A stretch of 64,000 nt of DNA from Lotus japonicus (GCF_012489685.1 NC_080045.1:3973001-4037000), one strand, 5' to 3'. Positions 9,775-22,099 are shown, numbered from the stretch's first letter. Notes: a model not told the origin generated them from the sequence alone. Numbers and translations are program-made.

Positions 9775-11355
9775 AATGATGCATCTTGTTTTCGGGAGCC
9801 CAACTCATAATAACTTCATGGTTAAGTGTACTTGCCTTGGAGCAATATTGGGATGGGTGACCTCCTGGGAAGTTTTCCCGGGAAGCGCGTAAGTGAGGAC
9901 AAAGCACGCTGAAAAGACTCGTGTTGTTAGCGTGAGGCCAGTAGTCAGATCGGGATGTTACAAATGGTATCAGAGCTGACCTCTCCCAGTACGGTGTGGT
10001 TCGGGGACGAACCAAGCAGAAGTTGGTGGGCCTGTGACGCTCGGGGCCGACGAGGGCGGGGAGTGATCGCCGGTGCAGTGATGCACGGACAAGGAGCGGC
10101 TCCTGGCAGGCTTCTAGGCGGAGGGGTACATGAATGAACCGATCTCACACCCGAACAAGAGTTATTCTGAGACTGTATAGGGATGGACTATACAGTTGAA
10201 GAGGGCATAAGAGATTTGATTGGTACTACTCATGACAACAAGTTGCAACTTCTTTTCGGGAGCTTAACTCATAAGAACTCCATGGTTAAGTGTGCTAGCC
10301 TTCGAGTAATATTGAGATGGGTGACCTCCTGAGAAGTTTTCTCGGGAAGTGCGCAAGTGAGGACAAAGCGCGCTGAAAAGACTCGTGTTGTTACAGTGGG
10401 GTCAGTCGCCAAGTCAGGATATTACAAATGGTATCAAAGCCAACCTCTCTCAGTATGGTGTGGTTCGAGGATGAACCAAGCGGAAGCTGGTGGGCCTGTG
10501 ACACCCGGGGCTGACGAGGGGGGGAATGATCGTCGGTGCAGTGAGGCACGGACAAGGAGCGACTCCTGGCAGGTTTCTAGGCGGAGGGGCACATGAATGA
10601 ACCGATCTCGCACCCGAACAAGAGGTATTCTAAGACTGTATAGGTATGGGACTATACTGTTGAGGAGGGCATAAATGATTTGATTGGTACTACTCATAAC
10701 AACAAGATGCATCTTCTTTTCAAGAGCCCAACTCATAAAAACTCCACGGTTAAGTGTGCTTGTCTTGGAGCAATATTGGGATGGGTGACCTCCTGGGAAG
10801 TTTTCTCGGGAAGTGCGCAAGTGAGGACAAAGCGCGCTGAAAAGACTCATGTTGTTACAGTGGGGTCAGTCGCCAAGTCAGGATGTTACAAATGGTATCA
10901 AAGCCGACCTCTCCCAGTACGGTGTGGTTCGATGACGAACCAAGCGGAAGCTGGTGGGCCTGTGACACCCAGGGCTGACGAGAGCGGGGAATGATCGTCG
11001 GTGCAGTGAGGCACGAACAAGGAGCGGCTCCTGGCAGGTTTCTAGGCGGAGGGGCACATGAATGAACTGATCTCGCACCCGAACAAGAGGTATTCTGAGA
11101 CTGTATAGGTATGGGACTATACTGTTGAGGAGGGCATAAATGATTTGATTGGTACTACTCATAACAACAAGATGCATCTTCTTTTCAGGAGTCCAACTCA
11201 TAAAAACTCCACGGTTAAGTGTGCTTGCCTTGGAGCAATATTGGGATGGGTGACCTCCTGGGAAGTTTTCCCGGGAAGCGCGTAAGTGAGGACAAAACAC
11301 GCTGAAAAGACTCGTGTTGTTAGCTTGAGGCCAGTCGTCAGATCGGGATATTACA
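9775..11355 (+). mobile_element. Cassandra TRIM retrotransposon, tandem array (4 LTRs, 3 internal regions)
   Basis: Four LTRs alternate with three internal regions: LTR1 about 9775-9962 (5-prime truncated), LTR2 about 10211-10426, LTR3 10676-10890 and LTR4 11141-11355, each about 215 bp ending in TTACA. A tRNA-Met primer site (TGGTATCAGAGC at 9965-9976, variants at 10429 and 10893) follows the first three. Each internal region is about 250 bp and ends in a purine tract (gaggagggcataaa). Inside every LTR lies a 5S rRNA-like domain, for example 10740-10810: 'aactccacggttaagtgtgc' and 'gggatgggtgacctcctggg', matching the 3-prime half of plant 5S rRNA with its pol III control region. LTR-borne 5S sequence plus absence of coding defines Cassandra. 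The head-to-tail arrangement sharing LTRs points to LTR-LTR recombination. Confidence 0.92.
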
Positions 11356-12711
11356 AATTTCAATTAACAACAAACTTCATGTAATTCATAAAGATCACAC
11401 CTATACAAAAATTACTTAGAGTTTTCCTAAAAAAGTTACTTATTTTCAAGCCACATACTAAGCATGTTGGTTCCTTACACCTTCAAAGCTCTTTCTTCCA
11501 TCCTCTTCCATCTTTTAAATAGCTTCAATTTTAGCATGTCCGAATTCAAAATTGCAGAGCTTCTCAATTTAAGAATCCACCTTTACCCGTTTTTGAGCCA
11601 CCAATGCCTCCATAAGTTTCTCATTTGCTTCCTTAGTTACTCTTTGTGCTTCTTTTAACTTCTCAATTGTTCTTTTGCTTTCTAAAGATCTTTTAGACCA
11701 AGATTTATCTTGGTTTTCAATTCTGAACTCTTCATAGCTAGTGGGGTTGCCGCTCGTGCTTTGTTAGGAGTTGCTAGAACTTCTTTGTTGGGAGTTTCAG
11801 ATTAATTAGACCCATCATCAATTGGTTTCATTACTTCCTTCAAAGCCCTTCCCTCACTATTCATAAATTAATATTTATAAGTGTGCAGTCTATTTCATGT
11901 CAGAGAATAACAATGTTTTTGAAAGCAAAATAAATATATCTTGATAAATAGATGAGGAAATTGACTAGATTGACGAACCTCCTCAAAAGGGAACAAAATT
12001 TATTTATTTTTATTATAATATAAATAAAAAATAATGTTAATTAAGTAGTAGCAAGTGATAATGATAATGATAATTTAATTATTTTATATTAGTAAACTCA
12101 ATATTATTTTATATTAGTAAATTCAATTATTTTTAATTAAATTTATGAGTTAATAAACAACTTTAACTTAGTAATAAAAACTAGTTATTGATAAACAATA
12201 AAATTAGTATATTAATAAAATAAATACTTTTATATTTATTAATTAATATTATTATAAATTATATTAAATATATTATTGAAATAATTGAATTTAGGGTTAC
12301 GATACTAAAAAAGAATCGAAAACCGCTATCCTATGCTATCAAGAAAACTCTATCACAACTCTCCCTTTAGGATAAATTTACACATGATGGACATGATGAG
12401 ATAAGGGACATGATTACATTATCCTATCCTACTGACGCAACAAACAACAAATAAGAGCAGGATACGATCGCATTATCCTATCCTGTCTGGTTATCATGTC
12501 CACCAAACGGGACATAAGGAGTGAAGAGTGGAGATATGTCAAATTCCAAGAGAGAGGAATAATGCGGCTGACTTAATATGATATAGTTATTAAGTTAATA
12601 GAATAAAAAAAAAATTAAATTTAATAGAATAATTAATGTTTAAAAAAATTAATTTAGAAAATTAAGTTTAAAACAATATCATGTATTTTTAATAGAAAGA
12701 AAATTTTGATA
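11356..12711. other. AT-rich spacer, no gene recognised
   Basis: On the minus strand, 11460-11660 shows a lysine/glutamate-rich broken frame (EAQRVTKEANEKLMEAL) that looks like an old coiled-coil coding scrap. It has several stops and I cannot name it. The rest is simple AT-rich sequence. Confidence 0.4.
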
Positions 12712-13220
12712 ATTTTTTTATTGTTTATATCATATCTTATCATTATCATGTCCACATCAATTATCAAACATAAGATAGGATAAAAGTCTATCATGTTCTT
12801 ATCTTATTATGCCTTTATCCAACTCTCTTATTTCTCTCTCTTTTCTTCTTAATTTTCTGGTGTTTAGTTCGATTTGGAGTGTAAACAAAACATTAACCCG
12901 TTTAGTTTTATTAGAAAAAAAAAATTGAAATCCATCTGTTCATAGTTCTATTGATGAAAGCACCTATGGTTTGAGTGGAATGCTAGAACTCAAATAATTC
13001 TTTGCTGCGTTTTTTAGCATTCACTAGGAGGGTGTGTTGGCTCTTTTGCTATAACAATATTACAAAGTTCCGTCTAGCCTTTGTTTTTGTAACTGTAAGA
13101 ACTCCCTTTGCTCTCTGCATAGCTTCCATGAACATAACAGAGAAAAGAAAAACTAAAGCAGTGTGATGTTTGTGCATATGCTGATTGACTGCATGTGTTG
13201 TTGTACTATCTCTATGATTT

Positions 13221-15484
13221 TCATACAAAATAATCAAATTTGAGCTCCACTGGTGCACTCAAATGCTTGTCTTTTATGGCCAATAAGTCCCTGTTATCAC
13301 CCTGCAGGTAAGCTTTCAAGAATGCAACTACAAGTCCTCCAACAAATGTCCTCATTGGTTTCCTTGACTCTCCATTCTTGCATAGACAATAGGTAGCTTT
13401 CCCTATTATTCCATTGGTATCATCATCTAGCATGTCAACATGTCCATAATCCTTAGCCACAAAATACCAAGCAGGTTTGTTACATTCATTGAAGAAATCC
13501 TCATGGTTGACAGTTTTGGGAGCACAAGGGGGAAATAAAGGATTCCTTTTCACGTCCCCTAGACCTGAACCTATAACCATTGCTGGCATGTCGAAATCAA
13601 ATGAATGAGGAACATAGGTGAGAACTGGTGGGGGGGTTTGCTTTCCTCTGTCCAGTCCATCAACTGGGTCCACTCCTACTAATGCTGAAAACTTGAGATC
13701 AGTTGTGATGTTTAGTTTTCTCAGAGCAACAGCAAAAGCTGTTTTGCCTCCGCGACTGTGGCCGGCGAGTGCTAACTTGCTGAAATTTGGTGTTACATTT
13801 GGTGGAAGGAACTTGCTGAGTCCTTCAGATAGCCAATTTTTTATTGCAGCTGTAGAATGAATCTCTCCACTTACATCAGGTCCAGCCACTGCATACAACT
13901 GTAAAGTCCAAACGGTACAATTGAAGGGAGACAACAAGTATTTGTAAGCATTCAAATCAATAGCTCAATTTTTTTCAATACAACAAATCTGTAAAAGGTA
14001 GCATAAGTTGATAACTAGCTTAGTATCCTCTAGTCCACTCACAGTTATGACTATTCACATTAAAAGTGTTTTCAGAAACAAATCAAGAGTTTGAGAAATG
14101 GAGAAGACTACAATCAATTACACATGAATATTCAATTTCCATTACAAAAGTTATCAGCAATGCATGAAAGGATTGAGGGTAAGAAACCAAATTATTTACA
14201 AAGATCAATGTCTAATCATCATGACTTCTTTGTCATCCTAATCATCATCACAATCAAGTAAGCTTGCTTAATTTCTAAGAACTGTGTTTTCAAAGTTTCG
14301 AGGCTATAATGTTGTTTTAACTTTTGATCATTTGGACACCAGTAAGAAGGATCAAGTATCTTAGCCCTGAATTTTTCCTCCTCTACCAATTCACTAATGA
14401 CATGGTAAAGCAACCTCTCATCATAACAATCAAGTGTTTCCACAAAACAATAATCCTAAATCTTTTTCCCAATGTTGAATTCAAATGAAATGGTATTACA
14501 GGAAACCAATAATGGGATGGAGTCATTGAAATTCGTATAGTCTACAAATTATATTGTTCATGTATTGTTAACTCCATGTCCCTATTTATGAAGTAGAAAA
14601 GTCACTGAAAGTAACAGCCCAAATGTGCATCAATTGAAATCTTAAACAAATGTGAAATATTGTACTCAAACTCGTCCTGCAATAAAATCTTCCTTTGCTA
14701 ATCTTATTTGGCATATCTCTAATGCTTTTCATAGTAAATAAAAACACACATCAATCAATGGAATAGGTAAAAGAAAATAGTCCACACAAGAACTGGTCAA
14801 TAACACTTATTAATGTGTCTGTTTGTAACTGATGGTGCGTTTTTTAAGTGATTTTCCAATTTGTGCTTCTTGCAATACCAGATATTACTTACATTAAGAT
14901 GTCTACTCAATAGGGTAGTCACAAATTACCTGAGGAGCAATGACAATGAAGCCATGAGAAGCAATGTGCTGGATAAGCTGGGAATAAAATGAATTGTAAA
15001 GAAGATAGCCATGCAGGAAAAGTAGAACTGGGAATTCTCCACCTTCAAGAGGTGTAGCAATCAAGAGTGACTTTGGTGGAGGTGGATCTAAACATACAAA
15101 AAGCCCACAATCAACAAACCTCATATAGCACAAATAAAAACCGACACAAGCTACTCACATAAGTTTCTTCCTAGAATTAATATTAATTGTATCTGCTTTT
15201 CTTTTCTTATAGTCAATTCTGACACAAGCTACTCACATAAGTTTCTTCCCAGAATTAATTTTGATCAATTGCAGTATGATTTAGAAACATGCACTAAAAC
15301 ATAATTGTGACAGAGGTAGAGGAATCAAAAGATGACCAGGGTGTGTGCCATTGCATGAGTTAGATTCTATCCTTTGAAACTTGGTGGTGTACTTCCCAGA
15401 GTCAAAGACGTTAGTGAGAGCAGTAGAAGCATCAGAACCCATAACTGACGATGGATGAGTAACTGATGATATTGATAGACTCAT
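13221..15484 (-). CDS. CLH: Chlorophyllase (chlorophyll phytol-ester hydrolase)
   Basis: Three exons: 15337-15484, 14930-15087 and 13221-13898. They join in frame with GT..AG introns to 327 residues, close to the usual chlorophyllase length (about 320). The protein is an alpha/beta hydrolase that cuts phytol from chlorophyll to give chlorophyllide. Exon 2 holds the LLFLHGY oxyanion strand and HIASHGFIVIAPQ. Exon 3 holds the GHSRGGKTAFA nucleophile elbow (Ser150). Asp179 (GVDPVDG) and His255 (YGHVDM) have the spacing of the plant catalytic triad. The ATG at 15482-15484 is the first that covers the family N-terminus (VFDSGKYTTK). A clear chloroplast transit peptide is not obvious. No lesions are seen. 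Its 5-prime half (exons 1-2) recurs at 55901-56455 without exon 3. Confidence 0.92.
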
Positions 15485-15788
15485 TTTATGTTTTGCCTTA
15501 ATTTGCAAGTGTTGCTTTTTGCTGCAGAATCAGATGACAAACTTGTGGTTTTTATATAGCCTTGTCGACTTTTGCTAGTGGATATTTTATTTTATTTTTT
15601 GTTCAAATTCTTGGGGATTAAGTAAACAATTTTGGTATCTTCCTCTTATAAACAAAAAAGTAAACAATTTTGGTGGACTTTAAATGGTAAAAAGCCCAAA
15701 TAGATTTTAAGACTTCAATGACTGACTAGGCTAAACATGCCAATATATCTCGAGTATTAATTTTCGTATCACCTCTTTTTCGTGCTGA

Positions 15789-15941
15789 GATCCTCTCAAG
15801 TGTAAAAAAATTTGAGAGTGTCATATTTTACCATCTCACAATTAACTTTTGTTAGATAATAAATAAAGAAATAAAATTAAATTACATTAATGGTGAGATG
15901 ATGAAACTTGACACTCAAGTTTTTTTACACTTGAGATGATC
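15789..15941. mobile_element. MITE upstream of chlorophyllase (copy 1)
   Basis: The ends gatcctctcaagtgtaaaa and tttttacacttgagatgatc are inverse complements, and the inner parts (accatctcac / gtgagatgatga) also pair. The element is about 153 bp, AT-rich and non-coding. It lies about 300 bases upstream of the chlorophyllase start codon and is repeated at 56760-56914 with the rest of the block. Confidence 0.75.
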
Positions 15942-15979
15942 CAAACCCGGCCCGTTTTCCTATTCGCATTTCAGGTATT

Positions 15980-16840
15980 TCAGCATCAGTTACATCGCTT
16001 CAAAACTTGGGCAATGGAATGAGGATGTAGCTGATGCTGTTTTTTTTTTTCTAGTTTTGAAGCAAACAAGATTAAGAAAATTTCTCTACAGTTGCAGGAT
16101 AAATAAGATCGTTTGAGGTGGAGATTTTCGAAGCACGGTGGCTATAAAGTAAGATCGGGGTACAACTTACTCCAGGACTATGATAACCAGGCCTTATCTT
16201 CATCGAACACAACCTCGGCAAGCCAACCTTGGTCTGATATTTGGGATGTTGAGGTGTAACCCAGGTGCCGCGAGCTTATCTTGATATCTTCTTTGGCGTG
16301 GTATACAAGTTAACGTATGGAGGACCTGCAGGTAGTCATCTCGGCCTTTATGGTGCAGCTTCAAAGGCAGTAGCCCCAGCCATCAATCTCAGAGGCAAAA
16401 TTCTGCAATCTTTTATTGGGTTGCACCTAGGAATGGCTTTATCAAGGCAAATGCTGATGCATCAGTCAAAGGAAACATTGGCACAGGACTAGGGGCTGGG
16501 TGTAGGGATGAAGATGGTAACCTTATGGCCTCAACATCAAAATTCCTTCCAGTTGCTCATGGGATTACAGTAGTAGGGGCACTGGGGATGCGCTGGTGCC
16601 TTCAGCTGGCTATGGATCTCGGTCTTCAGCGGCTGGAACTGGAGACAGATTGCATTAGACTGGTTTATGCTTGGCAGAGAGTGGAAGTGCATAAAACTTA
16701 TGTGGATGCGATAATTAAAGACTGCAATGCAAGTCTCTTGGAGCTTCCTTCAGTTCATGTAGGATACAGCATGGTAAAAGAACGGCTAATGGTGTAGTTG
16801 ATACCTTCTATAGCTCATCTTGCTTTTAATTATCATGATC
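15980..16840 (+). pseudogene. LINE C-terminal remnant: zf-RVT plus RNase H-like domain (copy 1)
   Basis: The order is that of a plant LINE tail. First comes 'LGQWNEDVADAVF' and 'GGYKVRSGYNLL ... PWSDIWDVEV', the zinc-binding RT C-terminal region at about 16000-16250. Then comes an RNase H domain from about 16410 ('WVAPRNGFIKANADAS', 'CLQLAMDLGLQRLELETDC'). Stops and frameshifts interrupt it, for example TAG after VEV at 16258 and a shift near 16775 where 'MVK..TANGVVDTFYSS' would continue. The Glu usually found in 'AEALA' is replaced (VGALG). It is dead TE sequence. The second copy (56951-59360) is split by an LTR element. Confidence 0.75.
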
Positions 16841-17886
16841 AAGTTCGGGTTGAGAGTGCTCCCATCAGCATTTCTCTTTTGATCTCAAATGATGCTAGAC
16901 TTTGTAATTCCTCTGGAATTGCAGTTATTGAATGATATACTGATATGCAGAACTTTCCCCAAAAAAAATTCATTTTATTTCTGAGCAGCCTTAATTTTTT
17001 GTAGTAATGAAGAATAAATACAAAGCTCTTAAACGACCCTTACAATCCAAGGAAACTACAGAAATATAATACATCTGAAAAACATAACACAAATTCACAC
17101 ATTAAATACTGAAGAAACAAAATTTACTCATCACCAACAGCTAAATAATGGGGGTTCAAGCCACAAATAATAGTAAACATCCAAACTGTTGAATCTTCAA
17201 TACCAAATTTACCAAGAACTAGTAACCATCGTTCAATGTTGGAGTGAAACTAAAAGGCTCATATACAACTTACCTGAGAACAGAGATGTCACAGATGATC
17301 AAATTGTATTTGGGAAGGTTGACCTAAAGATAGAGAACATGATTAGCTGGCTTGGTAAGGAACTATTTTGGATCATGCCAAATGATAACAACTAAGCACA
17401 TTAGCTATATACTTTCACAAGCAAATACAAACACAATATCTTGATGAAATCCATTAACAGCATGTTTAAATCAGATTCTTTCTCCTCAGAAGAGTAAATT
17501 TATGATTCTAGCACTCAGTAGCTACTAACATAAGCTTTTCCCTAAAATTAATTTTACCTTCAGAATCAATTATAAATAATTTCCAAACTTGCAATAAGCC
17601 ATTACCTGGAATTCTATCTTTCAAAAAGTTATGTTAAAGTGCAATTTTGCAAAATGAGGAAATGCAGCCCATCATTTCAAATTTTAACAATAAAAGGTCG
17701 AGATGTACGTAGTTAATTAAGTACCCTCTTAGAAGATTTGAAAAGTTAAAACAATCCAACATGACAACATCCAGACTCTACAAACAAACCATGGAACTTG
17801 GTCTGTGACCCTAAACAGTTCTACAATATTGCATTCCAACAATGACACTTTACTCACACAACAGAAATGCCCTCCTAAACTTCTGT
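16841..17886. other. Spacer between LINE remnant and B3 tail, no gene recognised
   Basis: A plus-strand open stretch at 17189-17395 and, on the minus strand, a 50-base exon-like segment bounded by 'ctttag' and 'gtaagttg' (about 17275-17325) are conserved in the second copy. The recent duplication alone explains that conservation. I cannot assign either. Confidence 0.35.
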
Positions 17887-18006
17887 CTAAGCAATACTGG
17901 CTACTGACTTCCTACCCCTCCTCTTCCCCGGAGAATTCACTGCAGTGAGAGGGATAAACTCTTCAACCACTCGAAAAATGCTCACGTCTACAATCAATGT
18001 GTTGTT
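17887..18006 (-). pseudogene. B3 gene 3-prime tail (truncated duplicate)
   Basis: This encodes only the last 40 residues of the REM-type B3 protein at 60407-63669 (NTLIVDVSIFRVVEEFIPL .. ASIA stop). It breaks at 18006 where sequence related to the UROD 3-prime flank begins. It has no start, no promoter and no DNA-binding core, so it is a duplication scar. Confidence 0.9.
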
Positions 18007-18269
18007 AGCCTAGTCATTGTCCTTAGAATGGCTTCTTATACCTTAATTGAAAACTGCAACATGAGTTTCCAGTTGTAAGAATCCAAAAATAAACAATAGG
18101 AAGGAATCCTCTACTTAATTTATGCATACTGGAAAATCACATATTTGTCTAGTTTCATCGGTTAGCCGCCGGCACAACAATGTGCAAATCCTCATAACTT
18201 TGATCATCACAACTAAGCTTGCACTCTTCTAGAGAAGGGCTTGCACTCCACCACTAGCAGCATTTGTCA

Positions 18270-21200
18270 TTAAATTACAAGTTCAGGATCATTTGCAGTT
18301 GTATTCTGAAAGTGTGTGTCGAATTTCAAGCTCCTTGCTACTTCAAAGAAATGTGCAACAGCTTCTTCAGGTGTGCCAACAAGAACACCGTGCCCAAGAT
18401 TAAGGATGTGCCCTCTAGGCCCCGCACACTTCACAACCCTGAAAATAATTATCATATTAGAAGTTAAGAAAACTAATTAACACAAGTCATGTATCCATTC
18501 TCATGTATGACTATGACTCTCTGAGGGTTCAATTGGACACACTGGTATCATCTTCTGCCACCGAGTCAGACAAAACAGTGGTCTTTCTCTCAAAAAGCAC
18601 AAATGCACAATAGTCCAATTGAACCAATTCATAATTTTGAAACAAATAGAATGTTGGGATGCACTTCATAATATGCTAGAATCACATAAAATGAAGTTAT
18701 GACACAGTTTTTACATTTAACACACTGGGTTTTGTGCCTGCAGTGCAGCCAAACACACATACTACACGTATGGCTGCCAGTTTGACACAGAATCCAATGC
18801 ATGTCGAGAGTAAAAGTTACATATTGTAGCTTCGTGAACAAGATAAAGAATATTGCCTGATTCTTGGCCAGTTTCCCTGACTCGTATCATTATTTTCAGT
18901 TCTGCAGTTAATAGGCAAATGTTGGGGGAGGTCTCAACCGACACAGCTTAGATAATGGATCATGGACAGAAACAATACAGCCTGGACATTTGTCTGGAAC
19001 ATCCCAGTATCAGGTTCAGCACCCCCTGATGGAAAATCTCTTTCCGATTCCCCTTCCTCCCATCACTTAAGCTTAGACACCACTCAGTGGTGTAGCTCCC
19101 TTAGACCAAATATGCCAACAACCATATAGATTGTGATAGATAACCACCCTTTAGTTATTTAGTTAGTTAGTTAGGAAAATCATGTTGTTAGTTAGAGAGT
19201 TGGTTAGAGATTAGAGAGAGTGAAGCAAGACTATAAATAAGAGGGATATGAGAATAGTTAGGGTATCTTGTTTGTAGTAAGGGAATTCTAGGGAGTGTGC
19301 TGGTTCTCTCAAACAACCAGTAATTGTAGTTCATTGATATTGGTGAATAATAACAATTTTTCTTCTCATTTACTGTACCTATCAGAATGACATAAAAAAA
19401 TACCAAAGGTCATAGATATGTTGTTACCAACCTCTGAATTTCTTCAGTAAGGGAAGAAAGAGGGGAGAATAGGGAGGCAGGGTCCACATTTCCCTGCACA
19501 CCTATCCCACTACCCAATCTTCTTCTTCCATCTGCCTTATCCACTGTCCAGTCTAGTCCAATAACATCAACTCCAGTGTCTACCATACGCTCGAGAAGGC
19601 CGCCATTTCCATTTATATAAAGAACGATTGGTGTCTCGGGGCATTTTTTCTTGACCACTTTTACAATCTGGAAGTTCAAAAAGCAGTGCGTGATGAAAAG
19701 GATAAAAAGAGGAGATTGGCATGATAGTATGCAACCTTCAATTTGCTAATTTTATTCAATTGTAAAATAAGAAAAGATACTAACAGTAGTATTTATCTCA
19801 ACTATATTTATAAAAATGTGAAGATACCGCCTCTGATTTGGATTTCTCTCTCCTGAAGTCAAAAGCATGATTAACTTCCAATGAGCTCATTTATTAATCA
19901 AGGCTCACAAATAGCAAGGTTTTTTACCCATGAGAAATTACATATTACAAGCTTTTATTATATTCTTTACCAGGTCAACTAACCAAGAATAATGATGGAT
20001 GCTTGGAACAATACAAAATTAACTTGACATAAAACCTAATAATTTTTGCACAGCTCATCAAGCTATGTCTTTTTACTTTCTTCAACTGAAGAAAATTTCC
20101 AATGTTAGGCTTAACATTGAAAAGTTTAAAACATTAAAACACAAAATTATCAGGGAAGAAAGAATTTTCCTTAGTTACCTCGGTGATATAAGGCTTTGAC
20201 CAGCTTTCCCACATACTAGGTGGTAATTGTCCACCCCAAGAATCAAATATTTGTATGCAGTGAGCCCCAGATTCAACTTGGAAAACAATGTAATCTGCTA
20301 TCGCCTGTGACAAATGAGAAAGCAGAGTCCTCAATATGTCTGGTGCTGTATGGCACATGCTCTTAATGGTTGTGTAAGTGCGTGTCGTACCCCCTTCCAC
20401 TATATATGTTGCCAATGTCCAAGGTGCTCCCACAAAACCCAAAACGGCAGCATGACCACCAACCTACAGAAAAATGAATTAGAAATGGGAACAGGCTAAG
20501 CGTGTTTGGATTTACATTACATTGATATAAAAGAACTTTCATCCCAATCCATTACAGAGACATGGATTTTCATTGAAAGTACATTTAAGTTTTCAGAATA
20601 GAAATCCAAACACACCGCAGATGAGCTGATGTAACTATATTGTACCTCCTGGCGCAGGAGCTTAAGTGAATCTCCAACAAATCTAAGTCTGTCCAAGTCG
20701 ATTGAGTGCAAAGCCTTTAATCCCTCCTCAGAGCGAATAGGTGACTGTATAACAGGTCCCCTTACATCTTCTATGTCAAATTCAATTCCAAATGCAGGTA
20801 GAGGTGTAAGGATGTCAGAGAAAATAATCACTCCATCAGGCCTGAAAGCTTTCCAAGGCTGCAAAGAAATTTCCACAATGAGATCAGTTGTCTCTGATCT
20901 CTCTCGAAATGAGGGATGCTTCTCAGCAAGCTTTCTGTAAACAGCCATGTACCTTCCCGCCTGGCGCATCATCCATGCTGGAGGACGACTAACAGGATCT
21001 CCCCTAGCAGCCTTAACCAAGAGCGGATCTGAATAAAATGAAACACAACATCCAAGTCAATTTCTCTTGCATACGAAAACAAATCAAGTTAAATGAAAAG
21101 CTAAGACCTTAATACAGGAGAACCAAATTCCTTGTCAAATGGACCAACAGACAATTGCAAATACTGAAACTAAGTTAAACGGCTTCTAGGCACAAATGGT

Positions 21201-21809
21201 AATGTACTCTTCAAAGACCCTTCATTCCTTCAGTGCTAACAAGAAGTATGAATCACAATACACCCCAAAATCCCACAATTGATATAATGTCATAGATACA
21301 AAACCTACGTTTTGATTCCAAAAGACTCCCAAACAAATACCATGGGCATGGAGGTGGGCACATCATGAAATGCAAAGTCTGTGAAGTTAAAATTAATGAA
21401 CCAAAAGAGTGACTATTATAGGTTTTCTAACCAATAAAGCAATGATCAAAATCTGTCATGAGAATGAGTGGGCTGTGGGCTATAAGAACAATGTTTCTTC
21501 AAAGTCAATAACAGCAAGTTTAAAACTTTATTGAAACCCACAAATTATAAGCACCCATATAACTTATAAGAAACAAGTGGTGTTGAAAATGTTGAGAGAA
21601 GGAGGGTACCAGAAGAAGAGGAGGCAGCGGAGCAAGTGAGAGAAAACTTGGGTTTTGGTTTGAAAGAAGGAGAAATCAAATTGAAGCCAGTAGAAGTTGA
21701 GTGTGCAAACAAGGAGGAAGATTTCCATCCCAAACCACAGCTGAAAAGAATGAAATTAACAGGTCATAACAACATTGAACTCAAAATTCATCTCATCTGT
21801 GAAAGAGAG

Positions 21810-21841
<32 letters not shown>

Positions 21842-21868
21842 TTGAAACCTGTTAATGGAAGTAGCCAT
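18270..21868 (-). CDS. HEME: Uroporphyrinogen III decarboxylase, plastid-type
   Basis: Six exons, 21849-21868, 21610-21740, 20646-21028, 20179-20463, 19432-19667 and 18270-18438, join in frame to 407 residues. That is the length of plant UROD with a transit peptide. The enzyme removes four acetate carboxyls from uroporphyrinogen III to give coproporphyrinogen III in heme and chlorophyll synthesis. Residues 1-50 are Ser-rich and basic, as for plastid import. [14 protein letters not shown] carries the substrate-binding Arg72 and Arg76. [12 protein letters not shown] holds the catalytic Asp122. [31 protein letters not shown] and [16 protein letters not shown] follow in family order. A (TC)n run begins just after the exon 1 donor. 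The ATG at 21866-21868 is kept in all three truncated copies. No lesions are seen. Confidence 0.95.
19134..19384. repeat. Solo LTR (251 bp) in the last UROD intron
   Basis: It starts tgatagataacc and ends gtacctatca (TG..CA). Flanking pentamers gattg and gaatg match at 4 of 5 positions, consistent with an old 5-bp target duplication. It contains a TATA-like 'actataaataag' and lies 48 bases from the end of exon 5. There is no primer site or internal region, so it is a solo LTR. It is not closely alike to the other LTRs in this window. Confidence 0.65.
21815..21841. repeat. (GA)n microsatellite in UROD intron 1
   Basis: About 27 bases of GA repeat lie 8 bases from the exon 1 splice donor. It reads (TC)n on the gene strand. 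The three truncated UROD copies have only a short 'gagagag' here, so it expanded after duplication or collapsed in the copies. Confidence 0.9.
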
Positions 21869-22099
21869 GTGCAGAGATGGAAGAAGGTTCTGCAGATTTT
21901 AGCCTTATCCCTCAATTCAAACCTCACCTTCGTCTTCTTCTTCCCCCTTCGACCATTCTCACAGTGGGGACTACCTTCACCGAAATTATCGAAAGTACTA
22001 TATTATCCCTGTCATGATTTTACTTTTCCACAAATACCCTTTACCCCTAAAGTGCGTATAAATTCATTTTTTTCTTTTTTCTTTTGATATTTAAAAGAA

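Larger units (their letters stand above)
9570..12787. mobile_element. Candidate large element with about 75-bp inverted ends enclosing the Cassandra array
   Basis: 9570-9645 (acttttatcctatcatg ... gataggatatgatataaac) is closely matched in inverse by 12712-12787 (gtttatatcatatcttatc ... aagataggataaaagt). Between them lie the Cassandra array and AT-rich DNA. Further 'ttatcctatcct' motifs occur at 12410-12485. No transposase is recognisable. It may be one element later hit by Cassandra, or two related MITEs in opposite orientation. Confidence 0.45.
14639..18006. repeat. Duplicated block, copy 1 (chlorophyllase 5-prime half to B3 3-prime end)
   Basis: This 3.37 kb is nearly identical to 55610-60526 apart from a 1.54 kb retroelement present only in the second copy. 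It starts inside chlorophyllase intron 2 and ends inside the last exon of a B3 gene. Copy 1 thus carries a complete chlorophyllase but only the B3 tail, and copy 2 the reverse. Left ends share 'atcttaaacaaatg'; right ends part company after 'caatgtgttgtt'. Confidence 0.93.

Noticed and set aside
9785..11340. CRISPR-like or satellite array
   Set aside because: The repeat units are full LTR-internal modules with retrotransposon signals, and this is a plant genome.
9780..11350. Functional 5S rRNA gene cluster
   Set aside because: Only the 3-prime half of 5S is well matched, each domain sits inside an LTR with primer site and purine tract, and spacing equals the TRIM unit. Cassandra explains it better.
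14219..14443. 74-residue minus-strand frame (METLDCYDERLLYHVISEL..) in chlorophyllase intron 2
   Set aside because: It looks somewhat protein-like but has no family I know, no splice context and no copy elsewhere in the window. It may be an old insertion; not strong enough to list.
13221..21868. Biosynthetic gene cluster of chlorophyllase and UROD
   Set aside because: Both act on tetrapyrroles, but the block duplication and the likely insertion of UROD/F-box DNA explain the proximity. No other pathway gene is present.
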